Below, piece after piece: positions 16,929-24,581 of a stretch of 64,000 nt of DNA. The notes under the pieces are model-generated. The model saw only the letters and a program-made list of their open reading frames with translations. It had not been told where the DNA came from and did not search any database. How positions within the stretch are numbered: the first letter of the stretch is position 1; every line of letters begins with the position of its first letter. Source of the stretch: CF-13 sp035279665 (GTDB lineage: Bacteria; Chloroflexota; Dormibacteria; CF-121); contig DATEHI010000074.1 in NCBI GenBank assembly GCA_035279665.1, positions 3,065-67,064 on the forward strand. The letters run 5' to 3'. A program made the translations under genes and the position numbers.

Positions 16929-16998
16929 TCGGTCAAGCTCGCTTCTGGAGTCGCCGGCCGCCGCCCCGTAAAATCGAAGCCTTAAAGAGGAGGTGGCG

Positions 16999-17616
16999 AT
17001 GGCCACTCGCGCGAACGTGACGCCGGCTCGCGCACAGGCCGTCGATCGATCCGTCGCGCGCCTCTTCGAGGCCTTCGACCGCGTGCCGGTCGCGGCCCTC
17101 ATCCGCCACGCTGAGGATCTTCCCCGGGCGCTGGCCTCACAGGTCCCCGCGATCTTTTTCGTGCGCGCCCCCGCGTTTCATCTTGGCCCGCTCGTCTGGG
17201 CCGCCCAGGCCCGAGGGAAGATGGCGTTCGTTCACATCGACCTCATCGCGGGGTTGGGCAAGGATCGTGCCGGCGTCGCGTTCCTCGCGCGCGAGATCGG
17301 CGTCAACGGCATCATCACCTCCCACAGTGCCCTGGTGGCCGCCGCCCGAGCCGAGCGCGTGATCGCGGTGCAGCGGCTGCTGCTCTATGACGATCTCGGG
17401 TTGCACTCGGCGATGACCGCCGTCGAGCACGCCCGTCCCGACATCGTCGAAGTGCAGCCAGCGGTGATCTTCCCGCTGGTCGCGGACCAGATCCGAGCTC
17501 GCCACCAGGTCCCGATCATCGTCGGCGGCTTCGTGACCGAACCACACCAGTGCCAGGCCGCACTCGAGCTGGGGGCACGCGCGATCAGCACCAGCACAGT
17601 GAGCCTTTGGCCGTGA
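16999..17616 (+). CDS. glpP: Glycerol-3-phosphate-responsive antiterminator, GlpP family (copy 1)
   Basis: A 205-aa GlpP-type protein with a TIM-barrel-like fold and no separate RNA-binding domain. Typical segments are 'PAIFFVRAPAFHLGPLVWAA', 'KMAFVHIDLIAGLGKDRAGV', 'GVNGIITSHSALVAAARAE', 'DIVEVQPAVIFPLV' and 'VPIIVGGFVTEPHQC'. In Bacillus, GlpP with bound glycerol-3-phosphate lets RNA polymerase read through terminators in the glpFK and glpD leaders. The ATG at 16999 sits correctly behind GAGGAGG; the GTG at 16993 lies inside that site. A second GlpP follows with a GTGA overlap, and the glycerol operon lies downstream, so the role fits context. Confidence 0.88.
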   Translation: MATRANVTPARAQAVDRSVARLFEAFDRVPVAALIRHAEDLPRALASQVPAIFFVRAPAFHLGPLVWAAQARGKMAFVHIDLIAGLGKDRAGVAFLAREIGVNGIITSHSALVAAARAERVIAVQRLLLYDDLGLHSAMTAVEHARPDIVEVQPAVIFPLVADQIRARHQVPIIVGGFVTEPHQCQAALELGARAISTSTVSLWP

Positions 17617-18194
17617 GGACTCCGGGCCTTTCCGGGGCGATGCTGCCCGCCATCCGTGACAGCAACACCCTGCATCAGGCGCTCGATCTCGGCTACCGCC
17701 AGCTGCTCGTGGAGCGCGGCAGTGTGCTGGCGATGGTCGGACCGCTGGCCGGTGCCGCCCGGCAGGGCGTGGCGATCTTCGTCAACCTGGATGCGGTCGA
17801 GGGGCTGGCCGCGGATAGCGCGGCGCTCGCCTTCCTCGCCACCGACCTCGGCTTCTCCGGCGTGCTCTCGGTAAAGCCCCACCTCCTGCGCGATGCCAGC
17901 CGCTTCCGGTTGCGGACGATCCAGCGGATTCACGCCCTCGACTCCACCGGCCTCGAAACCGGGCTCAACAGCGTCAGCCATCCAGCACCCTACGCGATCG
18001 CCATTGCACCGGCGGTTGCCATCCCCCAGGTGATGCCGGCCATCCGAGACAGTACAAACGTTCCCGTGTGGGGCACCGGTTTCATCACCAGCATGGATCA
18101 GGCCACTGCCGTCCTGGCTGCGGGCGCGGATGTCGTTTCGAGCGCCGAGCTGAAGCTCTGGCGCGAGTTCCGGGACACCCGGATTGAGGATTGA
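17613..18194 (+). CDS. glpP: Glycerol-3-phosphate-responsive antiterminator, GlpP family (copy 2)
   Basis: A 193-aa GlpP paralogue. Its order of segments parallels copy 1: 'LLVERGSVLAMVGPLAGAAR', 'GVAIFVNLDAVEGLAADSAA', 'GFSGVLSVKPHLLRDASRF', 'PYAIAIAPAVAIPQVMP' and 'VPVWGTGFITSMDQATAV'. It differs strongly from copy 1 in sequence, so this is an old duplication or an acquired second copy. The GTG start overlaps the stop of copy 1 (GTGA), making them co-translated. Two copies could form a heteromer or serve the two leader terminators found downstream (18253 and 22881). Confidence 0.82.
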   Translation: MRTPGLSGAMLPAIRDSNTLHQALDLGYRQLLVERGSVLAMVGPLAGAARQGVAIFVNLDAVEGLAADSAALAFLATDLGFSGVLSVKPHLLRDASRFRLRTIQRIHALDSTGLETGLNSVSHPAPYAIAIAPAVAIPQVMPAIRDSTNVPVWGTGFITSMDQATAVLAAGADVVSSAELKLWREFRDTRIED

Positions 18195-18219
18195 CACGAT
18201 CCCATTCGTGTGCTATCAC
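18191..18219 (+). promoter_or_regulatory. Promoter for the glpF-glpC operon
   Basis: TTGACA at 18191-18196 is a perfect -35 element. A 17-bp spacer leads to TATCAC at 18214-18219, which is preceded by TG at 18211-18212 (extended -10). The predicted transcript starts near 18226, giving a leader of about 170 nt that contains the terminator at 18253-18303. It overlaps the last codon of glpP copy 2. Confidence 0.7.
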
Positions 18220-18252
18220 ATGCCTGCAGCGACTGGCGGGACATGAAGGGAC

Positions 18253-18303
18253 AAGTCCTGACCTATGCGCTCCGAATGGAGCGTGCAGGTTAGGACTTTT
18301 TTT
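18253..18303 (+). terminator. Leader terminator upstream of glpF, probable GlpP antitermination target
   Basis: A near-perfect 21-bp stem runs from 18253 (AAGTCCTGACCT...) to 18298 (...AGGTTAGGACTT) with a GAAT loop and a seven-T run to 18303. Only one A-C mismatch and a few G-U pairs interrupt it. It sits between a strong promoter and glpF, directly after two GlpP genes. In Bacillus, GlpP acts on exactly this arrangement. A CCTGCA segment at 18222-18227 could pair with TGCAGG in the right arm as a competing structure. Confidence 0.8.
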
Positions 18304-18398
18304 GTTGGGGAAATCCGCCAAAGGAGGTGCAAAAGGCGGCAAGACCATCTTGTAGGCGTCATGGCGCATTTGGTCAAACAGAGAGGAGGAGGAAGTAA

Positions 18399-19298
18399 AT
18401 GGCGGTAAGCGAAAGCTGGACCAAAAAATACCTGGCCGACGCGCTGGGAACATTCGTTCTGGTTTTCCTCGGCGACAGCTTTGTCGCCTTTGCGGTCGCC
18501 GGCGCTGGTGGGAACGGCTTCAAGGCCGGCCTGCTGGCGGCCGGATTTTTCTGGGGGTTCGCGGTCACCCTCGCCATCTACTCGTGCGGCGCGGTTTCCG
18601 GCGCGCATCTGAACCCTGCCGTTACGCTGGCCCTCGCCTGGCGCCGCGGTTTCCCGTGGTCGAAAGTCCCCGGGTACATCGCCGCGCAGCTCGTTGGGGC
18701 GTTCACGGCAGCGGTGGCCGTTTCCTTCGTGTGGAACGGGATCATCGTCGCCTACGAGAATGCCAGCAAGATCTCGCGCGGCGCCGATAGCGGCGTGAAC
18801 AGCGGGCTCATCTTCTGGGCGAACTGGCCTCACCCGGGGCTCGTCGGGTGGGCGGGCCATCCGGCGCTCACGGGCGGCTCCGATTACCTGACGCAGGATC
18901 CCTGGTGGCGGGGCGCCGGAACCGAGATCGTCATCACCGCGATCCTGGTGATCTGCATTCTCGGCATCGTTGAGGACCGTATGCCGTCGGCGGCCAACCT
19001 GGCGCCGATCGCCATCGGTTTTGTCGTGGCCGCCCTAGTCGGCCTATTTGCCCCGATCGAGATGGCGTCCTTGAATCCCGCGCGTGATCTCGGGCCACGG
19101 ATCTGGGGGCTGTTCATCGGGTACGGCTCGAACGCGATCCCTGGTCAGAACTTCAACCTCTGGATTACGACCGGGATGCCACTCATTGGCGGACCTCTCG
19201 GCGCGTGGATCTACGACTTCTTCATCCATCAACACCTGCCGGCTCCCGTGGGTCCTGACACCGTTCCGGTCCCGGAATCGGCGCGGGCGCGGGCGTAG
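18399..19298 (+). CDS. glpF: Glycerol facilitator (aquaglyceroporin)
   Basis: A 299-aa MIP-family channel that admits glycerol by facilitated diffusion. Both half-helix signatures are present: 'GAVSGAHLNPAVTLALAW' and 'EMASLNPARDLGPRIWGL'. Six membrane helices and two re-entrant loops can be traced. The Asp after the second NPAR (NPARD) is the hallmark of glycerol-conducting rather than water-only channels. A long insert between the two halves (about residues 128-165) and a proline-rich C-terminal tail are present. The ATG has a GAGGAGG site eight bases upstream. It is the first gene of the operon, after the leader terminator. Confidence 0.92.
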   Translation: MAVSESWTKKYLADALGTFVLVFLGDSFVAFAVAGAGGNGFKAGLLAAGFFWGFAVTLAIYSCGAVSGAHLNPAVTLALAWRRGFPWSKVPGYIAAQLVGAFTAAVAVSFVWNGIIVAYENASKISRGADSGVNSGLIFWANWPHPGLVGWAGHPALTGGSDYLTQDPWWRGAGTEIVITAILVICILGIVEDRMPSAANLAPIAIGFVVAALVGLFAPIEMASLNPARDLGPRIWGLFIGYGSNAIPGQNFNLWITTGMPLIGGPLGAWIYDFFIHQHLPAPVGPDTVPVPESARARA

Positions 19299-19306
19299 GA
19301 AGGATC

Positions 19307-19582
19307 GTGTCTCGGCGGCTCAAGCGACAACTCGGTAAGGCCCCGGGCGGGCGAGGGATCGAACCCTCGCCCCGCCCTCGGGCGGCGCGCACCCCAGTAC
19401 AGCGGCTGAATCGCATCCTGCTGATCGGCGGTGCCGGCCTGGCGGTCGGCGCCGTGCTGCTCGCGCTACTGGCACCCCGGTTCGATCCGGGTGCGCTGGG
19501 GCTCAACCTGCTGGCCATCGGGCTGGGACTGCTGATGGGGAAAGGAATCGGACAATTCATGTTCCGACGCGTCTTGCCGTAA
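19307..19582 (+). CDS. Small two-helix membrane protein in the glycerol operon
   Basis: A 91-aa protein with a basic N-terminal third (MSRRLKRQLGKAPGG...) and two hydrophobic helices, 'ILLIGGAGLAVGAVLLALLA' and 'LGLNLLAIGLGLLMGKGIGQ'. No family is recognised. The GTG start follows the glpF stop by eight bases, and dhaK begins 17 bases after it, so it is co-transcribed with both. The position suggests a membrane partner of GlpF or a scaffold for the kinases, but nothing in the sequence proves it. Codon use matches its neighbours. Confidence 0.6.
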   Translation: MSRRLKRQLGKAPGGRGIEPSPRPRAARTPVQRLNRILLIGGAGLAVGAVLLALLAPRFDPGALGLNLLAIGLGLLMGKGIGQFMFRRVLP

Positions 19583-19598
19583 GTAAGAGGAGGTAACG

Positions 19599-20627
19599 AT
19601 GGCACAAACGCAAGTGACGACCAGGCTCAAGAAGTTGATCAACACGCCGGAGACGGAGGTCAAGGACGCCATGGCCGGGATGGCCGCGGCGCACCCCGAC
19701 CTGATCCGGGTGGAGTACGACCCGAACGTGATCATCCGTAAGGATGCTCCGCGCAAAGGCAAGGTGGGCCTGGTGTCGGGGGGCGGCAGCGGTCACGAGC
19801 CGCTGCATGGCGGTTACGTCGGCCTGGGCATGCTCGATGCAGCGTGCCCCGGCGCGGTGTTCACCTCGCCGACGCCTGACCAGATGGCACGGGCGACCGC
19901 AGCGGTCGATGGCGGGGCCGGCGTCCTGCACATCGTCAAGAACTACACCGGCGACATCATGAACTTCGAGATGGCGGCGGAGTTGGCGCGTGGAGAGGGC
20001 GCCAAGGTGAACGCGGTCATCACCAACGACGACGTCGCGGTCCAGGACAGCCTGTACACGGCCGGACGTCGCGGCGTGGGTGTCACCGTCCTGCTGGAAA
20101 AGATCGCGGGCGGTGCGGCCGAGGCAGGCGCCGACCTCGAGACCGTCACGGCGCTGGCGAAGAAAGTGAACGCGAACGGCCGCAGCATGGGGATGGCGCT
20201 CACCTCGTGCATCGTGCCGGCGGCGGGCAAGGTGACGTTCGAGATCGCCGACGACGAGATGGAACTGGGCATTGGCATCCATGGCGAGCCCGGAAGGGAA
20301 CGGACCAAGCTGAAGTCGGCCGACGAGATCGCCGAGATCCTCACGATGGCCGTCGTCAACGACATCCCGTACAAGAGCGGCGATGAGGTCCTGGCGTTCG
20401 TCAACGGCATGGGCGGTACACCGCTCATCGAGCTCTACGTCGTCTTCAACGCGGTCCACCGGTACCTCACCGGCAAGGGCATCAAGGTGACGCGCTCGCT
20501 CGTCGGCAACTACATCACCTCGCTGGAGATGGCCGGCACCTCGGTCACGCTGCTGAAGCTCGACGGCGAGACGACGAAATTCTGGGATGCGCCGGTGCAT
20601 ACCCCAGCCCTTCGCTGGAAGGTCTAA
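19599..20627 (+). CDS. dhaK: PTS-dependent dihydroxyacetone kinase, substrate-binding subunit DhaK
   Basis: A 342-aa DhaK, standard length. It binds dihydroxyacetone covalently through a histidine, here in 'GIGIHGEPGRER' (about residues 227-238). Other conserved parts are 'GKVGLVSGGGSGHEPLHGGY', 'GAVFTSPTPDQMARATAAVD', 'VLHIVKNYTGDIMNFEMAAE' and 'LVGNYITSLEMAGTSVTLL'. With DhaL and DhaM it converts dihydroxyacetone to DHAP using phosphate from PEP through EI and HPr. The ribosome site GAGGAGG precedes the ATG. DhaL follows within six bases. No Kinase_Atp-type fusion is present, confirming the PTS-dependent form. Confidence 0.93.
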   Translation: MAQTQVTTRLKKLINTPETEVKDAMAGMAAAHPDLIRVEYDPNVIIRKDAPRKGKVGLVSGGGSGHEPLHGGYVGLGMLDAACPGAVFTSPTPDQMARATAAVDGGAGVLHIVKNYTGDIMNFEMAAELARGEGAKVNAVITNDDVAVQDSLYTAGRRGVGVTVLLEKIAGGAAEAGADLETVTALAKKVNANGRSMGMALTSCIVPAAGKVTFEIADDEMELGIGIHGEPGRERTKLKSADEIAEILTMAVVNDIPYKSGDEVLAFVNGMGGTPLIELYVVFNAVHRYLTGKGIKVTRSLVGNYITSLEMAGTSVTLLKLDGETTKFWDAPVHTPALRWKV

Positions 20628-20632
20628 CACGA

Positions 20633-21292
20633 GTGGCGGTGACCAACGCGCAGATCTACGCCTGGCTCGAGCGCTATGCCGGCATCGTCGCCGAGCAGAA
20701 GCAATACCTGACCGGGCTGGACGCCGCCATCGGCGACGGTGATCACGGCATCAACATGGACCGGGGCTTCCAGACCGTGCTGGTCAAGCTGGCCCCGGTT
20801 CGCGACAAAGACGTCGGCACCCTCCTCAAGACCACCGGCATGGCGCTGGTCGGCTCGGTGGGGGGCGCCGGCGGACCGCTGTACGGCACGTTTTTCCTGC
20901 GAGCCGGCGCGGCGCTGGATGGGAAAACGGAGATCTCGGGCCGGGATCTCGTGGGCGCGCTCGAGGCGGGCCTGAAGGGTGTGGTGGAGCGAGGCAAGGC
21001 GAACCCCAACGACAAGACGATGGTCGACGCGCTCACCCCGGCAATCGAGAAGGCCAAGCAGTCGATCGACGGCGGAGCGCCCGTGGAAGAGGCGCTGGCG
21101 GCGGCGGCAGACGCGGCCGAAAAAGGGATGAAGGCGACGATTCCGCTCAAAGCGCTGAAGGGACGCGCCAGCTACCTCGGCGATCGCAGCATTGGCCACC
21201 AGGACCCGGGCGCGACCTCGTCCTACCTGATGCTTCGGGCGCTGAGCGACAGCCTGGCGGCACTACCCCAGCGAGCAAAAACGACGACGTAA
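20633..21292 (+). CDS. dhaL: Dihydroxyacetone kinase, ADP-binding subunit DhaL
   Basis: A 219-aa DhaL. The nucleotide-binding signature 'LTGLDAAIGDGDHGINMDRG' (about residues 26-45) supplies the aspartates that hold two Mg ions and ADP. 'GGAGGPLYGTFFLRAGAAL' and 'GRASYLGDRSIGHQDPGATS' are the other family blocks. ADP stays bound as a cofactor, is phosphorylated by DhaM, and passes phosphate to dihydroxyacetone on DhaK. Translation starts at a GTG at 20633 (a second GTG lies two codons later). Placed between dhaK and glpK, with gaps of 5 and 11 bases. Confidence 0.92.
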   Translation: MAVTNAQIYAWLERYAGIVAEQKQYLTGLDAAIGDGDHGINMDRGFQTVLVKLAPVRDKDVGTLLKTTGMALVGSVGGAGGPLYGTFFLRAGAALDGKTEISGRDLVGALEAGLKGVVERGKANPNDKTMVDALTPAIEKAKQSIDGGAPVEEALAAAADAAEKGMKATIPLKALKGRASYLGDRSIGHQDPGATSSYLMLRALSDSLAALPQRAKTTT

Positions 21293-21303
21293 GGAGGATG
21301 GGA

Positions 21304-22863
21304 ATGGCGGATAAGAAGTACGCGGCAGCCGTCGACCAGGGCACCACGGGGACCCGTTTCATGGTGTTCAGCCACGATGGCACAGTCGTGTCGACCGATT
21401 ACCTCGAGCACGAGCAGATCTATCCCAAGCCTGGATGGGTCGAGCACAACCCGATGGAGATCTGGGAGAAGACGCAGCGTGTGATCAAGGGCTCGATGCA
21501 GAAGGGCGGGGTCAAGGCCGACGAGATCTCAGGCATCGGCGTAACCAACCAGCGCGAGACCACGGTGGTCTGGGAGAAGAAGACCGGCAAACCGGTCTAC
21601 AACGCCATCGTATGGCAGGACACCCGAACGATCGACATCTGTCAGAAGCTGATCAACGACGGTGTCGAGCCAGTGGTCAAGAGCAAGACCGGTCTTGTCG
21701 TCGCCACCTATTTCTCAGGACCGAAAATCCAGTGGATCCTCGACAACGTCTCGGGCGCCCGCGCCGCGGGCGAGCGCGGAGACCTGTTGTTCGGCAACAT
21801 CGATACCTGGGTCATCTGGTGGCTGACCGGGGGGCCCGAGGGTGGGGCGCACGTCACCGACTACAGCAACGCGTCGCGCACCATGCTGATGGACCTCAAG
21901 ACTCTGGATTGGGACGCGGAGCTGCTGAGCAAGATCAAGGTCCCGCGGGCCATGCTGCCCCAGATCCGGCCGTCGAGCGATAAGAAGGTCTACGGGCAGA
22001 CGAAGGCGAACGGCGCGGTGGGCGGCGTCGTCCCGGTGTGCGCGGACCTGGGCGACCAGCAGGCGGCCCTTTTCGGGCAAACCTGTTTCACACCGGGCGA
22101 AGCCAAGAACACCTACGGCACCGGCAACTTCATGCTGCTCAACACCGGGACGTCGCCCGTCCCCTCGAAGAGCGGGCTGTTGACCACCGCGGCCTACGGC
22201 CTGGAGCAAGGCAAGTCGGTGTACGCGCTGGAAGGCTCGATCGCCATCACCGGCGCGGCCATCCAGTGGCTGCGCGACAACCTTGGGCTCATCAAGGATG
22301 CCTCGGAGACTGAGGCCATCGCCAAGTCGGTCGAGGACGCGGGCGGCATTTACTTCGTTCCGGCGTTCTCCGGGTTGTTCGCACCGCACTGGGACATGTA
22401 CGCGCGTGGTGCGATCGTCGGGCTGACCCGCTATGTCACCCGGGCCCACATTGTTCGGGCGACCCTGGAGGCAATCTGCTACCAGACCAAGGAAGTCGCC
22501 GATGCGATGGAGGCGGACTCGGGCGTCAAGCTCACCACCCTCAAGGTGGATGGCGGGGCGGTCAAGAACGACTTCCTGATGCAGCTGCAGGCGGACATCC
22601 TCGGCGTCAAGGTCATTCGTCCCAAGGTGCAGGAGACGACGTCACTGGGCGCCGCCTACGGCGCCGGGCTGGCGACCGGCTTCTGGAGCACGTTTGACGA
22701 GCTGCGCAAGAACTGGCAGGTCGACAAGGTGTTCGAGCCGAAGTCGAGCGAGGAGCAGCGCAGGGCGGGACTCGCCGGCTGGAAGAAGGCGGTCGAACGG
22801 ACGCTTGGCTGGGTCGAGAAGGAACCGGCCAAAGAGGCGGTCGGCGCGGGCGCGAAGTCGTAG
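21304..22863 (+). CDS. glpK: Glycerol kinase
   Basis: A 519-aa FGGY-family kinase that makes glycerol-3-phosphate, the GlpP effector. 'YAAAVDQGTTGTRFMVFSHD' is the N-terminal ATPase loop. 'GVTNQRETTVVWEKKTGKPV' and 'YNAIVWQDTRT' bind glycerol. 'GEAKNTYGTGNFMLLNTG' and the C-terminal 'LKVDGGAVKNDFLMQLQADI' complete the fold. The ATG at 21304 is six bases after AAGGAGG; the ATG at 21298 lies too close to that site. In many bacteria EI/HPr phosphorylates a histidine of glycerol kinase; a clear HPr-type site was not identified here. A hairpin separates it from glpA. Confidence 0.94.
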   Translation: MADKKYAAAVDQGTTGTRFMVFSHDGTVVSTDYLEHEQIYPKPGWVEHNPMEIWEKTQRVIKGSMQKGGVKADEISGIGVTNQRETTVVWEKKTGKPVYNAIVWQDTRTIDICQKLINDGVEPVVKSKTGLVVATYFSGPKIQWILDNVSGARAAGERGDLLFGNIDTWVIWWLTGGPEGGAHVTDYSNASRTMLMDLKTLDWDAELLSKIKVPRAMLPQIRPSSDKKVYGQTKANGAVGGVVPVCADLGDQQAALFGQTCFTPGEAKNTYGTGNFMLLNTGTSPVPSKSGLLTTAAYGLEQGKSVYALEGSIAITGAAIQWLRDNLGLIKDASETEAIAKSVEDAGGIYFVPAFSGLFAPHWDMYARGAIVGLTRYVTRAHIVRATLEAICYQTKEVADAMEADSGVKLTTLKVDGGAVKNDFLMQLQADILGVKVIRPKVQETTSLGAAYGAGLATGFWSTFDELRKNWQVDKVFEPKSSEEQRRAGLAGWKKAVERTLGWVEKEPAKEAVGAGAKS

Positions 22864-22880
22864 AAGGCCCGTTAGGATGA

Positions 22881-22916
22881 GGGGAAAGGGCCGCAGCGGT
22901 CCTTTCCCCTTTCTCT
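22881..22916 (+). terminator. Terminator-like hairpin between glpK and glpA
   Basis: GGGGAAAGGGCCGC and GCGGTCCTTTCCCC form a 14-bp stem with a single G-U pair and a minimal loop, followed by TTTCTCTT. It ends four bases before the glpA ATG at 22920. It could attenuate glpABC expression and may be a second GlpP target, matching the glpD leader of Bacillus. The arrangement leaves no room for a ribosome site for glpA. Confidence 0.65.
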
Positions 22917-22919
22917 TGC

Positions 22920-24581
22920 ATGCCTGACACCAGCACCGGGGTTGTCGTCATCGGGGGTGGGTCGACGGGCGCCGGGGTGCTCCGCGACCTGGCTCTGCGC
23001 GGCATCGATGCCATCCTGGTCGAGAAGGGTGACCTGGCATCGGGGACGACCGGGCGGTCGCATGGGCTCCTCCACTCGGGGGGACGGTACTGCGTCAACG
23101 ACGAACAGGCCGCCATCGAGTGCGTGCAGGAGGGCCGGATCCTGCGACGGATCGCCCGGAGCACCGTCGAGGACACCGGCGGATACTTCGTCTCGGTTAC
23201 CGAAGAAGACCATGCCTGGGAGCCGAGGTTCGTCGAGGGCTGCCGCCGGACCGGCATCAGCTGCGAACGGATTTCGGTGGGTGAGGCGCGCCGGCGCGAG
23301 CCGGCACTTTCCAAGCATGTCCGCACCGTCTTCTGGGTTCCCGAGGACGGCCACCTCGACCCTTTCTACCTGGTCGTCGGCAACGTCGAATCCGCGCGAC
23401 GCCGGGGCGGCCGGGTGATGACCCATACCGAGGTCAGCGGCTTTCTTCGCGACGGTGATCGCCTGACCGGCGTGCGTATCCGCGACTCGAAGACCAGGGA
23501 GGAAGGAACGATCGCGTGCCAGTCGGTGATCAACGCCACCGGCGCGTGGGCCGGACTGGTGGCCCGCCTGCTCGGCGTGGAGGTCAAGGTGGTCCCCGTC
23601 AAGGGAACCATGGTCGTCCTCTCTCGACGGCTGGCGCACGCCGCGATCAATCGCTGTCACAAGCCGGGCGACGGCGACATCGTCGTGCCCGGACTGAGCG
23701 TGTCGATCCTGGGGACCACCTCGGCAAAGGTGCCGCACCCGGAGACGCTGCCCATCGAGTGGGACGAGGTGCGGCACATGATCGAGGAGGGGGCCATGAT
23801 GCTCGACGGGGTCACCACGGCTCGTGCCATGCGCGCCTACGCCGGGGTCCGGCCCCTCTACGACCTTGGGGCCGAAGCCGAGGGCCGGGAGATGAGTCGC
23901 AACTTCGCCGTGATCGACCACCAGGAGCGCGACGGCATCAAGGGGTTCACGTCGATCGTTGGCGGCAAAGTCACGACCTTTCGCTTGATGGCGGAGCGGG
24001 TGGTCGACGTAGCCGCTCGCCACCTCGGCGTGAGCACGCCGTGCAGCACGGCCGAGGTGCCGCTGAACGATCGAGACGAACCCCTCGACCAGTTGCGCCA
24101 CCGTCCATCGGTGCTCGGCGTTCCCAAGCCGCATGGTGACGAACGACCACTGCAACCGTTGCTGTGCGAGTGCGAGCTGGTGCGGCCGCAGGACGTTGCG
24201 CCCTGGTTCAAGGACGCGGCGGTACGCGACCTGGAGGATGTCCGCCGCCGGACCCGCTCCGGAATGGGGCCCTGCCAGGCCGCCATCTGCTCCTACCGGC
24301 TCGCGGCCCGGCTGGTCACCGACCGCGGTGTCGACGGGCCGACCGCGACCCGCGCGATGGCGGACTTTCTCGAGACGCGCTGGCGTGGCGTGCGCCACGT
24401 CTTCTGGGGGAGCCAGCTGCGCAACATGCAGGTCACGACCGGGCTTCACATGGAGCTTTACAACGTCGACCGGCAGCTCATGCTGGACCCGGTCGCCGGA
24501 ACGTTCCCTCCCCCGCTCGCCGTGGAAGGTCAGGGTGGTGGCACCGCGCCCGAGCCTGCACAGGTGACAGCGCAGCGATGA
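22920..24581 (+). CDS. glpA: Glycerol-3-phosphate dehydrogenase subunit A (GlpA type)
   Basis: A 553-aa FAD enzyme oxidising glycerol-3-phosphate to DHAP. The N-terminal FAD fold is 'GVVVIGGGSTGAGVLRDLAL', and 'SGTTGRSHGLLHSGGRYCVN' is the GlpA/GlpD substrate region. The C-terminal part has the BFD-like [2Fe-2S] cysteines 'LLCECELV' and 'SGMGPCQAAICSYR', which are present in GlpA but absent from aerobic GlpD. It is the catalytic subunit of GlpABC and feeds electrons to quinone through GlpC. Its stop overlaps the glpB start (ATGA). No ribosome site is visible; the ATG lies immediately after a terminator-like hairpin. Confidence 0.9.
   Translation: MPDTSTGVVVIGGGSTGAGVLRDLALRGIDAILVEKGDLASGTTGRSHGLLHSGGRYCVNDEQAAIECVQEGRILRRIARSTVEDTGGYFVSVTEEDHAWEPRFVEGCRRTGISCERISVGEARRREPALSKHVRTVFWVPEDGHLDPFYLVVGNVESARRRGGRVMTHTEVSGFLRDGDRLTGVRIRDSKTREEGTIACQSVINATGAWAGLVARLLGVEVKVVPVKGTMVVLSRRLAHAAINRCHKPGDGDIVVPGLSVSILGTTSAKVPHPETLPIEWDEVRHMIEEGAMMLDGVTTARAMRAYAGVRPLYDLGAEAEGREMSRNFAVIDHQERDGIKGFTSIVGGKVTTFRLMAERVVDVAARHLGVSTPCSTAEVPLNDRDEPLDQLRHRPSVLGVPKPHGDERPLQPLLCECELVRPQDVAPWFKDAAVRDLEDVRRRTRSGMGPCQAAICSYRLAARLVTDRGVDGPTATRAMADFLETRWRGVRHVFWGSQLRNMQVTTGLHMELYNVDRQLMLDPVAGTFPPPLAVEGQGGGTAPEPAQVTAQR

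Noticed and set aside
19344..19372. tRNA T-arm-like sequence (GTTCGATCC on the minus strand)
   Set aside because: It has a perfect T-arm but no anticodon or D-arm and lies within the small membrane-protein gene; chance palindrome in GC-rich DNA.
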